NCBI RefSeq assembly: GCF_900105065.1
Contig: NZ_LT629749.1
Coordinates: 1,674,001 to 1,738,000, forward strand
Direction: 5' to 3'
DNA length: 64,000 bases
Source: Friedmanniella luteola
Lineage (GTDB): Bacteria; Actinomycetota; Actinomycetes; Propionibacteriales; Propionibacteriaceae
Shown here: positions 1-8,215 of the stretch, piece after piece
Numbering within the stretch: the first letter of the stretch is position 1
Layout of the letters: every line of letters starts with the position of its first letter
Program-made: the position numbers and the translations under genes
Notes under the pieces: generated by a model
What the model was told of the DNA's origin: nothing
Databases searched by the model: none
The model's input: only the letters and a program-made list of their open reading frames with translations

Positions 1-303
1 ATCGAGTATCGGAGTGGTCTCACCTGGTTGTTCTCCCTAGCTGCCTGCCGCGCTTTGACCTGACCCTACTGAGACCGCTGGGGCGGCCAATTCTCATCGG
101 CGCCGTGATCGCGCCGACTCGCCACGCCGCCGCGCCCGTGTCGCGAGCCAAACCGCAGAGGTGCCCGAGGGCCCGGCGGGTGCAGAAGACGTGGCCGTAG
201 TGGCTGGGCACACGGGCCGGCGGTTGTACCGGGCACGAGGCGGCCAACGCCGGTCCTCTACCTCAAGTCTCACCGGACCCGCCACTCGGCGTGATCCCAT
301 GGT
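1..303. other. left edge, no supportable gene
   Basis: No reading frame in this stretch has a protein-like composition together with a plausible start. The short open frames on both strands are Arg/Pro/Ala-rich, as expected of chance frames in high-GC DNA. The stretch runs straight into the first copies of the hairpin repeat family at 304. It may hold the end of a gene that lies mostly outside the window, but nothing in the sequence proves it. Confidence 0.4.
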
Positions 304-385
304 CGACCGTTGTGCGGGACGCACGGCAGTAGCCGACCCTCGTGCGGGGCACGTCAGTGGACGACGCTGTTGCGGGACGTCCCAG
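304..385 (+). repeat. hairpin repeat cluster, about three degenerate units
   Basis: Three imperfect units of the local repeat family follow each other. The first contains GTGCGGGACGCAC, a 5-bp stem around the loop GGA. The second contains CGTGCGGGGCACG, the alternative stem with a GGG loop, after the shared lead GTAGCCGACCCT. The third is more degraded (TTGCGGGACGTCCC). The cluster precedes the leucine-rich repeat gene at 453 and has the same orientation as all other copies in the window. Confidence 0.75.
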
Positions 386-452
386 CCTGTTTCGGACGAC
401 GGCTGAGCAGCGGTTGTCGAGTGGCTCTCTCCGCACCAGTTACGGTCTGGTC

Positions 453-1047
453 ATGGCTCGGGCAACTCCGGTGGTTCATGAGGTGAGGCAGGACGCCGGC
501 CAACCCGTCGTCGAGGTCTTCGCTACCCAGCTAGATGACCGCTACAGCGCGTCTCAGACGCGCTCGGTGCTCGCGGGGTGGGTCGAGTTCCTCGCAGCCG
601 GACCGACGCCCATTCGCGAACTCGAGTTCGTGACGAGGACCCCAAAGCGTCTGTTCGCGGCACTGGCCGCCCAAGTTCAGCTAAAGGCGCTGCGCATGAA
701 GTGGGGGGACTACGACGACCTACAGGTTCTTTGCAGGTCTCACCGAGCTCCACACGCTCGTGCTGGGCGGGGTGTCAGCAGTGCGATCGTTTGAGCCCCT
801 GAAGGCCCTGAAGAGGCTGTCGAGCCTCGAGGTCGATGGCTTGCAGCACGTTCAAGGCCTGGCCCCGCTCGCGCAGCTGCCCGTGCTGACCTCTCTGACG
901 ATCGGAGGTAGGTGGGCCAGTTTCAAGAACGTGCACGTGGACTCGCTGTCCTTCCTTCGCGCGATGCCGCAGCTGGAGCACTTGGTGCTGCATACTGCGG
1001 TCGTTGACGATGGTGACTACTCGCCTCTGCTTCAGCTTCCGAAGTAG
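453..1047 (+). pseudogene. leucine-rich repeat protein, frameshifted
   Basis: Two reading frames join into one leucine-rich protein of about 198 residues. The first starts at the ATG at 453 and reads through ...LKALRMKWGDYDDLQV. The second, offset by one base from about position 731, continues as FAGLTELHTLVLGG and then repeats such as LKRLSSLEVDGLQ and LPVLTSLTIGG, ending at the TAG at 1045. The spacing of leucines is that of tandem leucine-rich repeats, which usually form a curved protein-binding surface. No signal peptide or membrane segment is visible. One inserted base near 731 explains the break. It could be true decay or a sequencing error; the specific role is unknown. Confidence 0.6.
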
Positions 1048-1299
1048 CAAAGCGTCCGCGTGATGGCAAGCCGTGGCATGCGGCCGAGTATCGACCAGCT
1101 GCGATCTGCCCTCCCTTGGGACGGCTGACTTTAGACCCGAAGGCGTCCCGCGGTGGACCGTTCAGCGGGCCGGGTGCCGAACGCACCGAGGGGGTCGATC
1201 ATTCTCGGACGCCTGGCAGTGGTGGATCTCCCCACCAACGACTCCAGTGCTGTCCCGGATGAGCCGTCGTGCGAACGTGCCGAGTGGTTCGGCGATTGC

Positions 1300-1610
1300 C
1301 TAGTCAGCGATCTCCACCGCGAAGGCGGCTGGCTCGGGGTCGGCGCCGAAGACGTCACGATCGAAAAAGAACGGCGCCCCACTTCCTGTGCGTCGAGACA
1401 CCCGTGCGCCGATCCGGTCGCCATGCATCTGGTAGACGACGCAGAATCCCTCAGCGACCAGCCAGGCATCGACGATGGTTACATCTCGCCAGAGTGTGGG
1501 ACCGCCGTCGCGGAGGCGCTCTAGGCAGTGTAGGAGTGCTTGACTTCCCAGGAAAGCTCAGGACGAGAGCTGAGGCCCTCGATGAGGCGCTCGTGCGAGA
1601 TCGAGAACAC
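1300..1610 (-). pseudogene. conserved-looking hypothetical protein, frameshifted
   Basis: On the minus strand a GTG at 1610 is preceded by a good ribosome binding site (GAGGAGG, seven bases upstream). It opens a frame reading VFSISHERLIEGLSSRPEL SWE, which runs into a stop after about 30 codons. Around 1540 the coding signal moves to another frame, reading ALLHCLERLRDGGPTLWR, then a segment with DAWLVAEGFCVVYQMHGDRI and a tail ending FAVEIAD at the stop at 1300. The intact protein would have been about 103 residues. I do not recognise the family. The residue composition of the joined frame is clearly protein-like, unlike the plus-strand frame over the same DNA. Confidence 0.5.
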
Positions 1611-1692
1611 GGCGTCACCTCCTCAACGGCCGCTCGTGTCGCGGCATCGTCGCAGCCATGGTCGCAGACGCGACCCGCTCGGGCAGTGCCCA

Positions 1693-1740
1693 AGCCGACA
1701 GTTGTGCGAAGCATCCAGTAGCCGACCCTCCTCGGGACGG
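1693..1740 (+). repeat. hairpin repeat, two degenerate units
   Basis: Two worn copies of the local repeat (GACAGTTGTGCGAAGC and CAGTAGCCGACCCTCCTCGG) lie between two minus-strand genes, just downstream of the nitronate monooxygenase stop. The stem pairing is largely lost, which suggests age. The orientation is the same as elsewhere. Confidence 0.6.
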
Positions 1741-1770
1741 CTGGAGGCGCTGCCTGGACGCTCTGCTGGA

Positions 1771-2832
1771 CTACTTGAGGCGGTGGTTGGCTCGGGTGAT
1801 TGCGGCTGCCGCCTCTTGGGCCAGCTCGACCACCAACTGCCCGGCGGGGGTCGCTTCGGCGAATTCGTGTGCTTGCCCTGCCCACAGGCTGATCCGTTCC
1901 GCGTCCCCGTTCTCGCGGGCCCGGGCGCGCAATGGCGCGGTCAGGTGGTGTAGCTCCGGGTAGGCGATGGGGGCGATTGTCGTGTGCTCGGTTTGGAAGG
2001 TGTTGACCAGCCCGCGGGCGAGACGGCCGGAGAACGCTCGCGTCAGCCCGGTCGGACGAGGCTGAGTGACCGCGTCCCGGTGGGGTGCGGTGGTGCCCGC
2101 TTCGGGGCAGCGGAGGAAAGCGGTGCCGAGAGCGGCTGCTGTCGCGCCCCCTGCAAGGACGCCCGCCAGAGCGGGGCCGGTGGCGATGCCGCCAGCGGCG
2201 ACCAGCGGCAGGTCGACCCGGCGCGGGATCAAGCTGAGCAGGGCGAGGATCCCGTAGTCCTCGTGGTCGTCTGTGTCGACGAAGGAACCCCGGTGTCCGC
2301 CCGCTTCGACTCCCTGGACGACGAGTGCGTCCGCGCCGGCGGCGGCCGCGAGGAAAGCCTCCCGCGGATCGGTGACGGTCACCCAAACCGAAGCCCCAAC
2401 CTGCTGGAGCCGCTGCACCACCGAGCGGGTCGGACAGCCAAAGGTGAAGGAGACGACCGCCACCCGCGCTTGGGCGAGCAACTCGACCTTCTGCTCGTAG
2501 TAGTCGTCGTCGAACCGTGGGTCGCCCAGCGCGACGCCAAGAGCGGCGGCTTGACTGCGGAGACAGTCGGCGTAGCGATCGATGGTGCCGCGGTCGGCTG
2601 GACGGCCGGAGGGTGCAAAGACGTTGACGCCGAACGGCCGTCGGGTCAGCTCACGGGTGGCGGTGATGTCGGTGAGCACTGCCCCGGGGGTCTTGTAACC
2701 GGCAGCGAGGAAGCCGAGTCCGCCGGCGTTCGACACGGCGGCAGCAAGTGCCGGCGTCGACGGGCCTCCCGCCATCGGGGCCTGCACGACCGGCACGTCG
2801 AGATCGATCACCCGTGCACGATGCCACAACAC
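1771..2832 (-). CDS. nitronate monooxygenase (2-nitropropane dioxygenase family)
   Basis: A 353-residue FMN enzyme expected to oxidise alkyl nitronates to carbonyl compounds and nitrite in the cytoplasm. The N-terminal strand VPVVQAPMAGG, the NAGGLGFLAAG loop, the central VQGVEAGGHRGSF segment with the family's catalytic histidine, and the phosphate-binding AAGGIATG segment are in the order and spacing seen in bacterial nitronate monooxygenases, and the length is normal. The ATG at 2832 is used here; a GTG eight codons in (VIDLDVPVV) is an equally good start. It is one of the few unbroken genes among the repeat-flanked genes of the first 8 kb. Repeat copies lie on both sides. Confidence 0.88.
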   Translation of the reverse strand: MLWHRARVIDLDVPVVQAPMAGGPSTPALAAAVSNAGGLGFLAAGYKTPGAVLTDITATRELTRRPFGVNVFAPSGRPADRGTIDRYADCLRSQAAALGVALGDPRFDDDYYEQKVELLAQARVAVVSFTFGCPTRSVVQRLQQVGASVWVTVTDPREAFLAAAAGADALVVQGVEAGGHRGSFVDTDDHEDYGILALLSLIPRRVDLPLVAAGGIATGPALAGVLAGGATAAALGTAFLRCPEAGTTAPHRDAVTQPRPTGLTRAFSGRLARGLVNTFQTEHTTIAPIAYPELHHLTAPLRARARENGDAERISLWAGQAHEFAEATPAGQLVVELAQEAAAAITRANHRLK

Positions 2833-2876
2833 CCCCGTGCCTCAGGAGTAGGGAAGCTGTGCCGACTGCCCGGGAG

Positions 2877-3037
2877 CCGACCGTTGTGCGGGACGCACGT
2901 CACTGGACGACCCTGGTGCGGAGCACGTCGGTGGCCGACCCTCGTGCGGAGCACGTCAGTGGCCGACCCTGGTGCGGAGCACGTCAGTGACCGACCGTCG
3001 TGCTTGACTCACGTAGTAATCGACCCTGGTGCGGATG
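2877..3037 (+). repeat. hairpin repeat cluster between divergent genes, about six units
   Basis: About six tandem units occupy nearly the whole gap between the divergent nitronate monooxygenase and methyltransferase genes. The first has the GTGCGGGACGCAC stem. The next ones have CGTGC or GGTGC, then GGA, then GCACG. The fifth and sixth are degraded (CGTGCTTGACTCACG and GGTGCGGATGG). Because the cluster occupies a two-way promoter region, it may influence transcription, but no promoter motif is evident within it. Confidence 0.85.
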
Positions 3038-3110
3038 GTTGGTCGTGCCACGGAGTAGGTCGGGCGGCTACTTGGCCAGTCACACGCCCCTTGGCCCGTA
3101 GGTTCGGGCT

Positions 3111-3888
3111 ATGACCCTCTTTCAAGGGACAGCTGAGTTCTACCGGCAGCACCGCTCGGGCGTCCCCCGCCGACGTCGCCGCCGTCCTCATCGAGGCAGC
3201 ACCGCAGCGTCGTCTTCGCAGCCTGCTGGACGTCGGAACTGGAACCGGCTTCGTCGTCGAGGCCCTGCGCTCCAGCTTCGATGACGTCATCGGTATCGAC
3301 GTTGACCCCGACCTGCTGCAGGTCGCGCTCCGCTCGGTGCCGCCCGGTCCTGGGCAGCGGCTGAAGTTCCTGGAGTGGAGCGCCGAGGAGTTCCGGCCAC
3401 CAGAAGGATGGCGTGCCGATCTGGTCACCATCTGCCGGACCTTCCACTGGCTGGACCGACCAGCAGTCCTCGCCCGCCTGGACGAGTACGTCGCCGCGGA
3501 CCGGCTGGTGGCGATCTTCGGTGACAACAGCATCTGGGCGGCGAACGCGCCGTGGAAGAGCGAGATCAAGGCTGTCCTCGCGGACTTCCTCGGAGAGCAA
3601 CGCCGCGCCGGCGACGGCACCTATGAGCGGCCCCGCCCCTACACAGACGATCTCGAGGGGTCCCCGTTCTCCTCGTGGTCCCAGGTGACGGTGCCGGTAC
3701 GCAGGGAGAGGACGCTTGAGAGTGTGATCGGGTACCTGCACTCGACCTCCTTCGCTGCGCCGCGTCTGTTCGGCGACAGAATGGAGGCGTTCGACCAGGC
3801 TCCTCGAGAGCGGCTTCCCGCGCACATGAGGGGGGACGTCTTCGTCGATGAGAACGAGTTCAACATCTTGCTGGCCAAGAGACCCTGA
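3111..3888 (+). pseudogene. class I SAM-dependent methyltransferase, frameshifted
   Basis: The ATG at 3111 opens MTLFQGTAEFYRQHRSGVP, the usual N-terminus of a family of small actinobacterial methyltransferases. At a run of five C (3164-3168) the frame moves by one, and the protein continues ADVAAVLIEAAPQRRLRSLL, then DVGTGTGFVVEAL (motif I, SAM binding), DVIGIDVDPDLL and ICRTFHWLDRP, ending at 3888. With one C fewer the product would be about 258 residues, a normal length. The substrate is unknown. The homopolymer position makes a sequencing error as likely as a real mutation. Confidence 0.75.
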
Positions 3889-3933
3889 GGATCCCGCCGA
3901 GACTGGGTGCTCCCTGAGTAACTGAACCGAGCG

Positions 3934-4470
3934 GTAGCCGACCCTCGTGCGGAGCACGTCAGTGGCCGACCCTCGTGCGGAGCACGTCAGTGGCCGACCC
4001 TCGTGCGGAGCACGTCAGTGGCCGACCCTCGTGCGGAGCACGTCAGTGGCCGACCCTCGTGCGGAGCACGTCAGTGGCCGACCCTCGTGCGGAGCACGTC
4101 AGTGGCCGACCCTCGTGCGGAGCACGTCAGTGGCCGACCCTCGTGCGGAGCACGTCAGTGACCGACCCTCGTGCGGAGCACGTCAGTGACCGACCCTCGT
4201 GCGGAGCACGTCAGTGACCGACCCTCGTGCGGAGCACGTCAGTGACCGACCCTCGTGCGGAGCACGTCAGTGACCGACCCTCGTGCGGAGCACGTCAGTG
4301 ACCGACCCTCGTGCGGAGCACGTCAGTGACCGACCCTCGTGCGGAGCACGTCAGTGACCGACCCTCGTGCGGAGCACGTCAGTGACCGACCCTCGTGCGG
4401 GACGCACGCAGAGCCACCGTTGTGCGGAACGCAAGCAGAGCCACCGTTGTGCGGGACGCAAGCAGTAGCC
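3934..4470 (+). repeat. tandem array of 28-bp hairpin repeats
   Basis: Sixteen consecutive units of exactly 28 bp run from 3934 to 4381. Every unit contains CCGACCCTCGTGCGGAGCAC, in which CGTGC-GGA-GCACG can form a 5-bp stem with a 3-base loop. The units differ only in the lead: unit 1 begins GTAGCC, units 2-8 begin GTGGCC and units 9-16 begin GTGACC, so two blocks were amplified separately. Three degenerate units follow, to about 4470, and they switch to the GTGCGGGACGCA type. There are no spacers. The array fills most of the 766-bp gap between the methyltransferase and the DinB gene. Open frames through it exist only because 28 is not a multiple of three and the unit lacks stops. Confidence 0.97.
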
Positions 4471-4654
4471 GAGCGCATCCCTGGGGCCGCGCAGTGCGGG
4501 GTGACAGGCGCAGGCTGCGTCACCGCCCGGCCTACGGGACCCGGCGCCTGGACGCGTTCTCCCTCGTGATGGCTGGCTGGCCCCTCGGACAGGGACGAGA
4601 TGGGCTGACCCGCAGGACTGCCCGCACGTGTCGATCTGTGCGAGATTGCTGGCC

Positions 4655-5224
4655 ATGAGTGACGTCGACGCCGACCCTCCATGGGAGCCACCGCTGGCTG
4701 GTTCTGAGGTCGAGCATCTTCTCGGGGCGTTGGACCGTCAGCGGTGGACCTTCCGTTGGAAGGCTGACGGTCTTAGTACCGCGGGCCTGGAGTTGCGTGT
4801 TGGGTCCTCGGCGCTGACCTTGGGTGGTCTGCTGAAGCATTTGGCAGCCGTCGAGGAGCTGGGAAGCGCCTGGCAGCTGGCTGGCGAGGAGCCGGTCTGG
4901 CCCACCGATCCCGGTCGCTGGAGGACGCAGGAAGGCTGGGACGAGACGTTCGACCCGCAGGGTGCCACACCGGCCGAGTTGTACGCCCTCTACGACATAG
5001 CCGTGGAACGAGCTCGCCGGCGCTTCGCCGAGGCCCTGGCCCGTGGGGGCCTCGATCAGAGTGTGCACTCGTCCACGCCAGACGGCCAGCACGCGAACCT
5101 GCGCCGGCTGCTGTTCGACAAGGTGGAGGAGTACGCCCGTCACACCGGGCATGCTGATCTGCTGCGAGAGGCTGTGGATGGTCGGGTTGGCGAGGACCCG
5201 CCGAACGATTGGCGACCGTATTGA
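4655..5224 (+). CDS. DinB family protein (DUF664, mycothiol-enzyme fold)
   Basis: A 189-residue protein of the DinB/DUF664 type, a four-helix bundle that binds a divalent metal and in actinobacteria often works with mycothiol in thiol transfer or detoxification. The first ligand region is LLKHLAAVEELG. The C-terminal YARHTGHADLLREAVDG segment carries the paired histidines and is the family's most conserved stretch. The ATG at 4655 (MSDVDADPP) is chosen because the residues before it are not family-like. It lies downstream of the 28-bp array and upstream of a frameshifted RibD-like gene on the same strand. The substrate is unknown. Confidence 0.85.
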   Translation: MSDVDADPPWEPPLAGSEVEHLLGALDRQRWTFRWKADGLSTAGLELRVGSSALTLGGLLKHLAAVEELGSAWQLAGEEPVWPTDPGRWRTQEGWDETFDPQGATPAELYALYDIAVERARRRFAEALARGGLDQSVHSSTPDGQHANLRRLLFDKVEEYARHTGHADLLREAVDGRVGEDPPNDWRPY

Positions 5225-5373
5225 CCTTCGCGGCCGCCACCGGGCTATGAAGGTGGCCCGCTTGGAGCGCGAGTGGCGGGTCGCATCAAGACCCTGCTGC
5301 GTAGAGACCGCGCAGCGATCACTGGAAAGGGCGAGCACTGGCTCGTCCACCACGGACACGAAGGGGCTCGACA

Positions 5374-5950
5374 TGACCGCTGTCTACACGTGGGACGTCT
5401 TCTCCACCCTTGATGGCTACGGATCCTACGGCCTGGTGGCGACTGGGGCGGTTACTGGGGCAAAGAGGGCCCTGAACTGCTTGAACACCGCGCTGCGCTG
5501 TTCGACGTCGAGCAGCGGATGGTCTTCGGGGCCACCACCTTCCGGGAGAACGCTGAGATCATGATCGCGGGCGACGACCCCCACACGCTCCACGAGTGGA
5601 ACGTCCGGACACTGCGCATGCCGGCGACCGTGATCTCCTCGACCTTGCAGGACACCCTGGGGTGGCCGGACGCGACCATCGTGAGCGGTGACGCGTTGGG
5701 CATCGTCAGCCGGCTGAAGGAGGAGTCCGACGTGCCACTGCGCTCTCAGGCCAGCCTGTCGCTGAACTGGGCCCTGATGGCCGCCGGTCTGGTTGACCGC
5801 CTGCAGGTGACGATCTTCCCGGTGATCTCCGGACGGACCGGAACCAGCCCCATTCTTGGTGGCGCGGCCGACTTCGACCTCGAACTGCTCGAGAGCAGGA
5901 CACTCGACGGCGACACCGTAGAGCTCGTCTACCGCCCTACCCTCCACTGA
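5374..5950 (+). pseudogene. dihydrofolate reductase/RibD C-terminal-like protein, frameshifted
   Basis: The ATG at 5374 begins MTAVYTWDVFSTLDGYGSYG, the normal start of the small RibD-C/dihydrofolate-reductase-like proteins that bind NADPH. Near 5428 one base is missing, and the protein resumes in another frame as GGDWGGYWGKEGPELLEHR, then VEQRMVFGATTFRENAE, and ends with LVYRPTLH at 5950. Restored, it would be about 192 residues, normal for the family. The role of these reductases is mostly unassigned. A second, intact member of the family lies at 55673-56317. Confidence 0.75.
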
Positions 5951-6045
5951 CAGCGTTTGCTGTTCGCGTGACTCGTCACGGTTGGTTCTCTGTGCAATCC
6001 ATGAAGCAAGGGCTCAGACGAGAGCAAGAGTCCTCGAACCGGTAG

Positions 6046-6079
6046 TGCCCCACGAGCCGACCCCGCATACGGGACAGCC
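6046..6079 (+). repeat. hairpin repeat, one degenerate unit
   Basis: A single worn unit, GAGCCGACCCCGCATACGGG followed by ACAG, matches the repeat lead and part of the stem region. It lies in the gap between the RibD-like gene and the phosphotransferase gene. The match is weak on its own; the position between genes supports it. Confidence 0.4.
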
Positions 6080-6189
6080 CTACTACTGCACCCAGTGGGG
6101 TCGCAACCGCGGGACAGCGCTCGGTAAGAGCCGGCCCGGAGGGGGCGGGGCTGGGTGACCATACTTGGCCCACAGCGCAGGAGGTCAGC

Positions 6190-6883
6190 GTGCGTCAGGG
6201 CGCCGTAGGCAAGGTCCGGGTGACACAGCGCCTCGGTCGAACGGTGGTCGAGAAGCGATTCGCTCCTCCTCACGCCGAAAGGTGGAGGTGCTAGCGCTCC
6301 GCGCCCTAGCTGATCAGGATCTGCCGGTCCCCGAGCTCCTCGAGGTGGGACCCGAGTCGATCGTGATGACGCGAATGCAGGGCGAACGAGTCGACAGCGG
6401 CGACGCCGACCTACGACTCGAACGACTCCGCGCCTCGGCTCCCGTCTTGCGTCGATTGCACGCGCTACGACCACCAGAAGGGCTCCCGCCGGGCACTGAC
6501 GACGCTCTGATCATCGAGCGCTACCGAGCCGCCGGCGGACCTCCACTCCCACTGGTCATCCCGCCAGTCCTCGGACCTTCTGCCACGGCGACTGGACCGA
6601 CGGCAACCTCCTCACCACAGGCAGCGAGATCACCGCCGTCATCGACTGGGAGGCCGCCCACGTCGGTGACCCGCTCCGGAACTCTCGCGCGCAGCCCTGG
6701 GGAGCGTCGCTCAAGGACGTGCGATCCATCAAGGCGCTGGTCGAGGGCTACGACGCTGATCCCGCCGAGGTGAGGGCCCGGTTCCCGCTCCACGCGGCGG
6801 AGCTCTGGCTCTGGTTCGCCGAAGCAGGACCGCCCGAGTACCTGCACCAGCTCACCGAGAAGCTGACACGCTGGCCCGATTGA
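6190..6883 (+). pseudogene. aminoglycoside phosphotransferase-like kinase, two frameshifts
   Basis: A GTG at 6190 behind AGGAGGT starts a protein that must be read in three successive frames. It begins VRQGAVGKVRVTQRLGRTVV and continues, after a shift near 6280, as EVLALRALADQDLPVPELLE through VMTRMQGERV. After a second shift near 6570 it reads FCHGDWTDGNLL and VIDWEAAHVGDP, ending TRWPD at 6883. HGDW-x3-N is the catalytic loop and the IDWE acidic residue is the Mg ligand of the APH/choline-kinase fold. Both shifts behave as single-base losses. The intact product would be about 231 residues, short for the family. The substrate cannot be told. Confidence 0.7.
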
Positions 6884-6920
6884 GAGTCCATGTGCGGGCA
6901 ACCGTCGCGAACCAGACGGG

Positions 6921-6952
6921 CACGCAGTAGCCGACCCTCGTGCGGGACGCAG
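6921..6952 (+). repeat. hairpin repeat, single unit
   Basis: One well-preserved unit, GCAGTAGCCGACCCTCGTGC followed by GGGACGCAG, lies between the phosphotransferase remnant and the sigma factor gene. It has the GTGCGGGACGCA arrangement with the GGA loop, in the standard orientation. Confidence 0.8.
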
Positions 6953-6966
6953 TTCGCGTCGGGTTC

Positions 6967-7000
6967 GGTGAAGTGGATCTCTTGTAACGCCACCTTCACC
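6967..7000 (+). promoter_or_regulatory. inverted repeat upstream of the ECF sigma gene
   Basis: GGTGAAG at 6967-6973 and CTTCACC at 6994-7000 are perfect 7-bp inverted arms, 20 bases apart and ending 20 bases before the sigma factor start. A possible -10-like TGTAAC lies between the arms. This could be an operator or a leader hairpin controlling the sigma operon. The evidence is the symmetry and the position only. Confidence 0.4.
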
Positions 7001-7020
7001 AGTGGGGAAGTCTGTGCGTG

Positions 7021-7596
7021 ATGTTCACGTCGAAGAGCGAGTCCCGGGGCAATGCCGCGGATGACCTGACGCTGCCGGCCTCCTTCGAAGCGTTCTACCG
7101 CGAGCATCTACCGTTCATCCGTTCCTACCTGGCCCGCAGGGTGGAGGACCCCTTCGTGGTCGCCGACCTCACCGCCGATGTGTTTCTCCAGGTGATCCGC
7201 TCCGCACCCAACTACCGGCCCGGGCTTGGCTCGCCACGGGCATGGCTGACAGGAATTGCCCGCCACTGCCTGGCTGACCACAGCCAGTCGCTCGCCCGTC
7301 ACAGCGCAACAGTGCAACAGCTGCAGGGGCGGCGACTCCTAGACGAGGATTCCGCCGAACGCATCGTGCAACGCATCGCCGCCGAAGCCGGAGCCCGGAC
7401 CGTCCTCCTCGCTATCGCCGAGCTTCCCCCCACACTCCGCAGTGTCGTCGAGCTGGTCGCCGTCGATGGTCTGGCGCTGACTGACGCTGCCACCCTCCTC
7501 CGCATCAGCCCCGGCGCCGCCCGAGTCCGCTACCACCGAGCCCGTCGACTCCTCCAAACCACCACCGCCGTCCAACTGCACGAGGTGACCTCATGA
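7021..7596 (+). CDS. ECF-type RNA polymerase sigma factor
   Basis: A 191-residue extracytoplasmic-function sigma factor. Region 2 spans roughly residues 22-85 (FEAFYREHLPFIRSYLARRV, VADLTADVFLQVI, PRAWLTGIARHCLADH), which contacts the -10 element and core polymerase. Region 4 spans about residues 118-180 (LPPTLRSVVELVAVDGLALT, then a helix-turn-helix ending RYHRARRLL), which contacts the -35 element. The ATG at 7021 directly follows an equally possible GTG at 7018. The stop overlaps the start of the next gene by 4 bp (ATGA), so the two are translationally coupled, the usual arrangement for a sigma factor and its membrane partner. Confidence 0.9.
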   Translation: MFTSKSESRGNAADDLTLPASFEAFYREHLPFIRSYLARRVEDPFVVADLTADVFLQVIRSAPNYRPGLGSPRAWLTGIARHCLADHSQSLARHSATVQQLQGRRLLDEDSAERIVQRIAAEAGARTVLLAIAELPPTLRSVVELVAVDGLALTDAATLLRISPGAARVRYHRARRLLQTTTAVQLHEVTS

Positions 7597-8159
7597 CCGA
7601 CCGACCAACCACCGAACTCGACCCCTTCGAATCCGCCCTCCTCACCGAGCTCAAGGCCATCCTGCCCCCCGCCGCAGCAGCCGAGGCCGCGCCCGCCCGG
7701 TCCTGGGTCGCACCCCGGCGCTGGCAGCTGACCGTCGCCGGGGTCGCAGCCGCCGCCCTAGCTGTAGCGCTGCTAGTGCCCGGTCTCGGGCCGACACCTG
7801 CCTACGCAGTCACCGGAGGCAACAACGGCGAGGTCCGGGTCAAGGTGAACAGGCTTGAGGGCGCCGAGGGCCTCGAGCGTGCGCTCGCCGAGCACGGCAT
7901 CCCCGCCGACATCACCTACTTGCCCGAAGGTAAGGAATGCGCCGCCGGCCGCTACACCGAGGTCCACACCCCCGGTCTCACCCTGGGCGTCGCTGCGACA
8001 AAGTTCTACGTCACCATCCCGCCGGGAGCCGTCGGCAAGGACGACACCTTCGTCCTCGACGCCTCCGTGGTCCCACGACCCAACGGGGTCCAAGCCCGCG
8101 TCAGCTTCGGTTTCGGGAACGGACCCATCAAGCCGTGCCACATCGTCGCTTCTACCTAA
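7593..8159 (+). CDS. membrane protein coupled to the ECF sigma factor, possible anti-sigma
   Basis: A 188-residue protein with an N-terminal cytoplasmic segment, one membrane helix at about residues 48-72 (LTVAGVAAAALAVALLVPGL) and an extracytoplasmic domain of about 115 residues containing two cysteines (KECAAG and KPCHIV). Its start overlaps the sigma factor stop, and the topology is that of anti-sigma partners. The zinc-binding HxxxCxxC anti-sigma motif is absent, so the regulatory role rests on context and topology. It may instead be a target of the sigma factor. The extracellular domain has no recognised family. Confidence 0.65.
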   Translation: MTDRPTTELDPFESALLTELKAILPPAAAAEAAPARSWVAPRRWQLTVAGVAAAALAVALLVPGLGPTPAYAVTGGNNGEVRVKVNRLEGAEGLERALAEHGIPADITYLPEGKECAAGRYTEVHTPGLTLGVAATKFYVTIPPGAVGKDDTFVLDASVVPRPNGVQARVSFGFGNGPIKPCHIVAST

Positions 8160-8215
8160 GCCGTCAACAGGTGGACGAAACCACGCTGCGGCCCACCGGT
8201 GCCGGGAACACAGCC

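Noticed and set aside
1153-1524. A plus-strand 123-residue protein
   Set aside because: The joined minus-strand reading has a better start signal and more protein-like composition.
3934-4470. CRISPR array
   Set aside because: The 28-bp units follow one another directly without variable spacers, and no cas genes are present.
3947-4569. Repeat-encoded proteins reading through the 28-bp array on both strands
   Set aside because: They are open only because the unit lacks stop codons and 28 is not a multiple of three. They lack ribosome binding sites and differ among frames only by phase.
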